This document shows, in pieces, positions 60,743 to 64,000 of a DNA stretch of 64,000 bases. Position 1 is the stretch's first letter, and each line of letters starts with the position of its first letter. A program made the translations under genes and the position numbers. Source of the DNA: Symbiodinium natans. Its lineage: Eukaryota; Sar; Dinophyceae; Suessiales; Symbiodiniaceae. The notes under the pieces were generated by a model, which did not search any database, was not told where the DNA came from, and saw nothing but the letters and a program-made list of their open reading frames with translations. Location: assembly GCA_905221605.1 (NCBI GenBank), contig CAJNDS010002091.1, forward strand, positions 1,157,001 through 1,221,000. The letters are read 5' to 3'.

Positions 60743-60846
60743 TGGGTGGTTGTCAAAATTATGGTCCCTTTTTGGATCCCTATTATAATACGGCACCTAA
60801 TATTTAGGGTACCCCAAAAGGGATCATAATTTTGACAGCCACCCAC
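60743..60846. mobile_element. MITE-like element, GGGTGGTTGTCAAAATTATG type
   Basis: ATGGGTGGTTGTCAAAATTA is matched in reverse by TAATTTTGACAGCCACCCA, with inner GGTCCCTTTT/AAAAGGGATC arms. Build and length are like the GTAGTT family, but the end sequence differs. Confidence 0.85.
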
Positions 60847-61659
60847 ATATATATACAACCATATACACACAGGAGATTTTATAGACGGTTGGTATTACTG
60901 GGTAGTACTAAGACTACTCTTGTTCTATAGATGTACACAGGTATAAGAAAACACATTGAAGTTCAATGCAGAGCAACGCAGGGCATGGAAAATGCTGATT
61001 CCCAGCTTTGGCTTGGGACCCCTAAAGCGCTATAACATGGCTAAAGCGCATGTGCCGTAGTGGTCGCAACTCAATACACTTGACTTGTGCACGTGCCTCC
61101 AACCAAGCGAAAAAACGGTTGGTGCCCGTGCTGCCACTACAAGAATGAAAGCCTCAGACTCACCATACTTCCAACGATGCTGAGGCAGCACCAACTATGC
61201 TAGTACCGCCAGCAGCCAATGGACATGTGTGTCTCTCACCCCCTGCTGCACAGCCACACAATAGCAACTCGCCCAGCACAGGGGTGTGCTTACCTTGGGT
61301 CACATACGAGCTGATGTCATGCGCTCTCTTGTTGGTTTTCTGCAGCAGATCCAGTGCCGGCAAATGGATCTGTGTGAGTGCAGGCGCCCAGTGGTGGTTC
61401 TCTCATTTTTCCAGGCAGGGTGAGAAAATGGTCGTCTTCTACTGCCAGAGAGGTCATGCTATTGTAGGATGGGGGGTGGATTATTTCCACCGAAACTTCT
61501 CGATACTCTCACTGTTTCCAGTTTCTACGGCTGAGCTCCCGGGTCCAAGCTGAAGCCGTAGAGGGCACTGAAGAGCACAAAGGCCAGAAGAACTGGGACC
61601 TATACTGAACTTGGAACCCTAGCAAAAGTCGTAATTGTAGCTGTTTCTGAGGAAACAAA

Positions 61660-61662
<3 letters not shown>

Positions 61663-61694
<32 letters not shown>
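61663..61694. repeat. Poly-C tract of 32 nt
   Basis: Longest homopolymer in the window, just downstream (minus sense) of the plastid-targeted gene's stop, so poly-G in its 3' flank. The length is likely unreliable. Confidence 0.95.
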
Positions 61695-61696
<2 letters not shown>

Positions 61697-61718
61697 AAAA
61701 AAGTATTTCCAAGTATCC

Positions 61719-62492
61719 CTAAGGGACAGCGATCTTCAAATCAACGCCGGGGGCCTCTGCTACGATCATCTCCTTCTGATCCACGACATCAATGGAGCCG
61801 TCCCGGGAACGGCAGAGGAGGCGGTACATGTACTTGCCCGGAGGAACCATTGAGTCGGTAAAGGAATATTCATGACCACTATAGGGCTTCGCCAGGAGCT
61901 GAGGATTCTTCATGTTGTCGTAGGTGGCGATCTCCTCGAAATTCGTGCTGCCGACGGGTTTTCTTTCGATGATGTAGCCCACCTTGGTGCCAGGGACGCC
62001 GCCTGCCCACTGCAGCAGAACGTCATCATCGATGAGGGTGAGGTCGACTTCACTGTCATCATACTCGGTGACTTCGTCGCCACCAGCAGGGTCTCTGATC
62101 CCATTCTTCTTCAAGGTCCTCCTTGCATCCTTCACCAGCACCTCCTCAACAACAGGCTTCCAAGGAACGACGAGATTCTTCGGATCGACAACACCTCCGA
62201 TGTAGTACTTCTTCCTTTGCGTTTCGATCTCGGCCTCCAGAGCCATCTTGTACTCCTCTGGAGAAAGCTCAATATCCTGCTCCACCTTGAGGAACTCAAG
62301 CATGTCTCCTCCTTCCTCTTCTGCTCCGGGCTCCCCTTCGGCCCTGACAGCCGTCAGCTGCCTCCTAGGGCTTCGCACGTGGACGCTGGGGCCACTAGGG
62401 GAAACGAAGGTAGACGCGAGAAAGTGCAACGCAAGCAAAGCAAGTGCCAGCTTCAAGAGGACAAAGCGCCGATTCATGCTGGGCGTGGCCAT
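61719..62492 (-). CDS. Plastid-targeted protein with an Fn3-like domain, unknown function
   Basis: 257 residues from ATG 62492, chosen because it puts a signal peptide at the N-terminus (RRFVLLKLALALLALHFLAS, residues 8-27). Cleavage would expose FVSPSG at 29-34, the FVxP-type motif of secondary-plastid transit peptides, followed by a basic Ser/Arg region (30-50). This bipartite leader sends proteins through the ER into the complex plastid. An acidic linker follows (EGEPGAEEEGG), then a helical part (YKMALEAEIETQRKKYYIGG), then about 155-245 an Fn3-like beta domain (KVGYIIERKPVGSTNFEEIA, PPGKYMYRLLCRSRDGS). One exon only. Similar proteins of unknown role occur in algae with red-derived plastids, to my knowledge. 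The next gene upstream ends only 149 nt away. Confidence 0.8.
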   Translation of the reverse strand: MATPSMNRRFVLLKLALALLALHFLASTFVSPSGPSVHVRSPRRQLTAVRAEGEPGAEEEGGDMLEFLKVEQDIELSPEEYKMALEAEIETQRKKYYIGGVVDPKNLVVPWKPVVEEVLVKDARRTLKKNGIRDPAGGDEVTEYDDSEVDLTLIDDDVLLQWAGGVPGTKVGYIIERKPVGSTNFEEIATYDNMKNPQLLAKPYSGHEYSFTDSMVPPGKYMYRLLCRSRDGSIDVVDQKEMIVAEAPGVDLKIAVP

Positions 62493-62641
62493 GTCGGAGG
62501 CAAAGGCTTCTACCTCTCTCTCTCTCGTGTTGGGCCCGTCGAACCGAAACTGTGATCGCGCGACTTGGTTCACGCATTTCACGCCGATCATGGCAGCATG
62601 CCCGCTCAATGCAGAGACAAGCAGAGGGCATCTAAGGAGCA

Positions 62642-64000
62642 TTATCTTTTGGAAACCGTAAGGCTCTGACGGTTGCGCATGTGCGAGTTCCGTCGCGCAA
62701 ATCTCCAAACGTCGCTCTTGGAAGTCTCCTCGTGCTTGTGCGGCAAGACGCCGGGCAGCAGCACACCCATGTTGATTGCACAGTCCTGCAACATATCAAA
62801 AGGCACAGCACTCAAATGGGGCTCGCATGCATGCTGTGTGACTGCCATCGTATCAATAAGTACGTCCCACTGTGACTGGTCCCGACGAAGCCGATTGACT
62901 GCACCATCTGGCGGGTTCTCCCAGATATAGCTTTCATCACAGCCTTGTGTTTCCTGCCATCTCAGTTTTTCGAGGGAAATTGCTTCATTGGCGTGCAGTA
63001 CGAACAAAGCTCTACATCACATGTACATCTGCAAATCGAAAACATCATGGGCATTGCTCGGCTCCTTTCTTTCGTGGTTGTTTGCCTCCAGAAGCGCGCG
63101 AAGCTGTCGATGGCATGGTAAATACAGCTCCCGCGCAAGAGTGGCAACTTTCTGGATTGATTTGCTGAGAGTAATCTCATCTTGCTCTGCCAGAACTGAC
63201 TTCTTATCCAAGGCGTTGATGACCTGAGACATGGCTTGCAGGTGTGGATGCAGGCTCTTTACCCTAAACCCTAAACCCTAAACCCTTAACCCATCCCTAT
63301 CAGTGCCTTCAAAGCCTGGGCGAGGCCAGCCACTCGCTCCGGCAGCGCAGCGTTTGGTATTCCTGAGTGTCTGAGCAGCTGGGCTTGCCATTGGATGAAA
63401 TCGTCAATCTCGATGAGGATCTCTTGTCCGCCATCGTTCAGATTTTCATACTCTTCTTCGGCAGCTCGTACCCAGATGTCTGCCTTCTTCTGATAGGCCA
63501 CTGGGGTGTGCTTCAATGCGTTGGCAATGATGCGGTAGGTGCGGAGGAACTGCTCCTTGGAAATCCCGCTGCGATCCGGATCGTAGCACTCGTACAATGG
63601 CTGCAGAGTGTCTGCTAGATCAGATGTCTGGAGCCAGCCGTCAGGACTGAAGGTCATGGTGGCATGAATATTAGTGAGCCAATCGGCGAATTCAGGCAGA
63701 TCCACTTGCTCATCGTTGTCGGTGTCAATTTCCTGAAGGAGCAATGCTGACTGGTGGTCATCCCACGCAAAAGCTGCCGAGAGGTTCTGCGCGATGCGTT
63801 TGAACTCTTCCTTGTCAATACGACCACTGCTGTCGGCATCCAAACACCCAAACCAATCCCGGATGACATCGCACCTACGCCGGACACAGTATCTTCGGAA
63901 AAGTTGTATGAGCAGCGTTGTCTACAATAGATAAGCGTAAGGACTTTGCAGTCAAGGCTCCAGTAGTTTGCTTTTTTGGAGGCAGGGCTCACGTCATCCC
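62642..64000 (-). CDS. EF-hand protein, 5' part beyond the window
   Basis: Minus gene entering from the right edge. An exon may end at 63993 (GATGAC|GTGAGC). Then come 63921-63307, 63223 to about 63065, and about 63015-62642, ending SLTVSKR-stop. Counting from 63921: EF loop 1 is DADSSGRIDKEE at 28-39 and loop 2 is DTDNDEQVDLPE at 66-77; both have canonical Ca2+ ligands. A third loop at 114 (DPDRSGISKEQF) is one residue short and probably does not bind. The second exon (VINALDKKSVLAEQDEITLS) is helical, and the last reads ISLEKLRWQETQGCDESYIW. The intron 63306-63224 has a GC donor and joins LAQALK to VINALDKK in phase. The junction near 63.03 kb is less certain (one option is a 48-nt GC-AG intron). 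The function beyond calcium binding is unknown. Confidence 0.75.
63224..63306 (-). other. 83-nt GC-AG intron containing TTTAGGG repeats
   Basis: Begins GCACTGATAGGGATGGG and ends TGTCTCAG. Three TTTAGGG units lie in its 5' half. Phase 0 on both sides; without splicing the frame stops within eight codons. Confidence 0.75.
63261..63292 (-). repeat. Interstitial TTTAGGG repeat in an intron
   Basis: Three perfect units and one TTAAGGG, inside the EF-hand gene's 83-nt intron. Confidence 0.95.

Noticed and set aside
61872-62555. 227-codon plus frame
   Set aside because: Antisense shadow of the plastid-targeted gene.

Overview
This is nuclear DNA of a dinoflagellate, most likely a photosynthetic suessialean/Symbiodiniaceae-type species. 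Four things point there. Spliced genes use GC and GA as well as GT donors, with AG|G acceptors. One gene carries a signal peptide followed by an FVSP motif, as in secondary (peridinin) plastid import. A DUF4116-repeat protein and a divergent PPR-like protein are present. The telomere-like repeat is of the TTTAGGG type. No rRNA, tRNA, CRISPR or bacterial operon was seen. Long open frames are mostly shadows: real genes are split into many 50-280 nt exons, and I rebuilt several by checking phase across introns.

Layout from left to right (minus strand unless stated). P3A proton-pump ATPase, cut by the left edge (1-2625). Multi-exon PEX11-like peroxisome gene (4127-6577). Frameshifted basic protein or pseudogene (8326-9516). 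SH3-domain protein (10238-11095). An exon-bearing but unassigned stretch (about 11-25.5 kb). A gene of 20 or so small coiled-coil exons (25523-29991). Another mixed stretch with repeats (30-36.9 kb). Phospholipase B-like hydrolase with signal peptide (36967-38605). Unidentified multi-exon gene (40217-43330). A repeat island (43.7-44.5 kb). REV1-type BRCT protein (46451-47323). A small unassigned exon (47679-47982). Ubiquitin-like/DUF4116 protein (48686-50381). PPR-like protein (51276-52391). An unidentified PLUS-strand multi-exon gene (about 52640-56137). Unassigned minus exons (56254-60570). Plastid-targeted Fn3-like protein (61719-62492). EF-hand gene running off the right edge (62642-64000).

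Nearly all recognisable genes lie on one strand, sometimes only about 150 bp apart, which matches the unidirectional gene clusters of dinoflagellates. The genes do not form a pathway; they are housekeeping or organelle genes placed in tandem.

The most interesting signal is in the introns. Short TTTAGGG arrays recur through the window, always in the same orientation, and several sit at the 5' end of very short (64-87 nt) introns so that the repeat lies at or next to the splice donor. A second set, MITE-like elements with terminal inverted repeats ending GGGTAGTTCTCTAAAT, also begins at apparent exon ends. Both look like introner-type elements that create introns.
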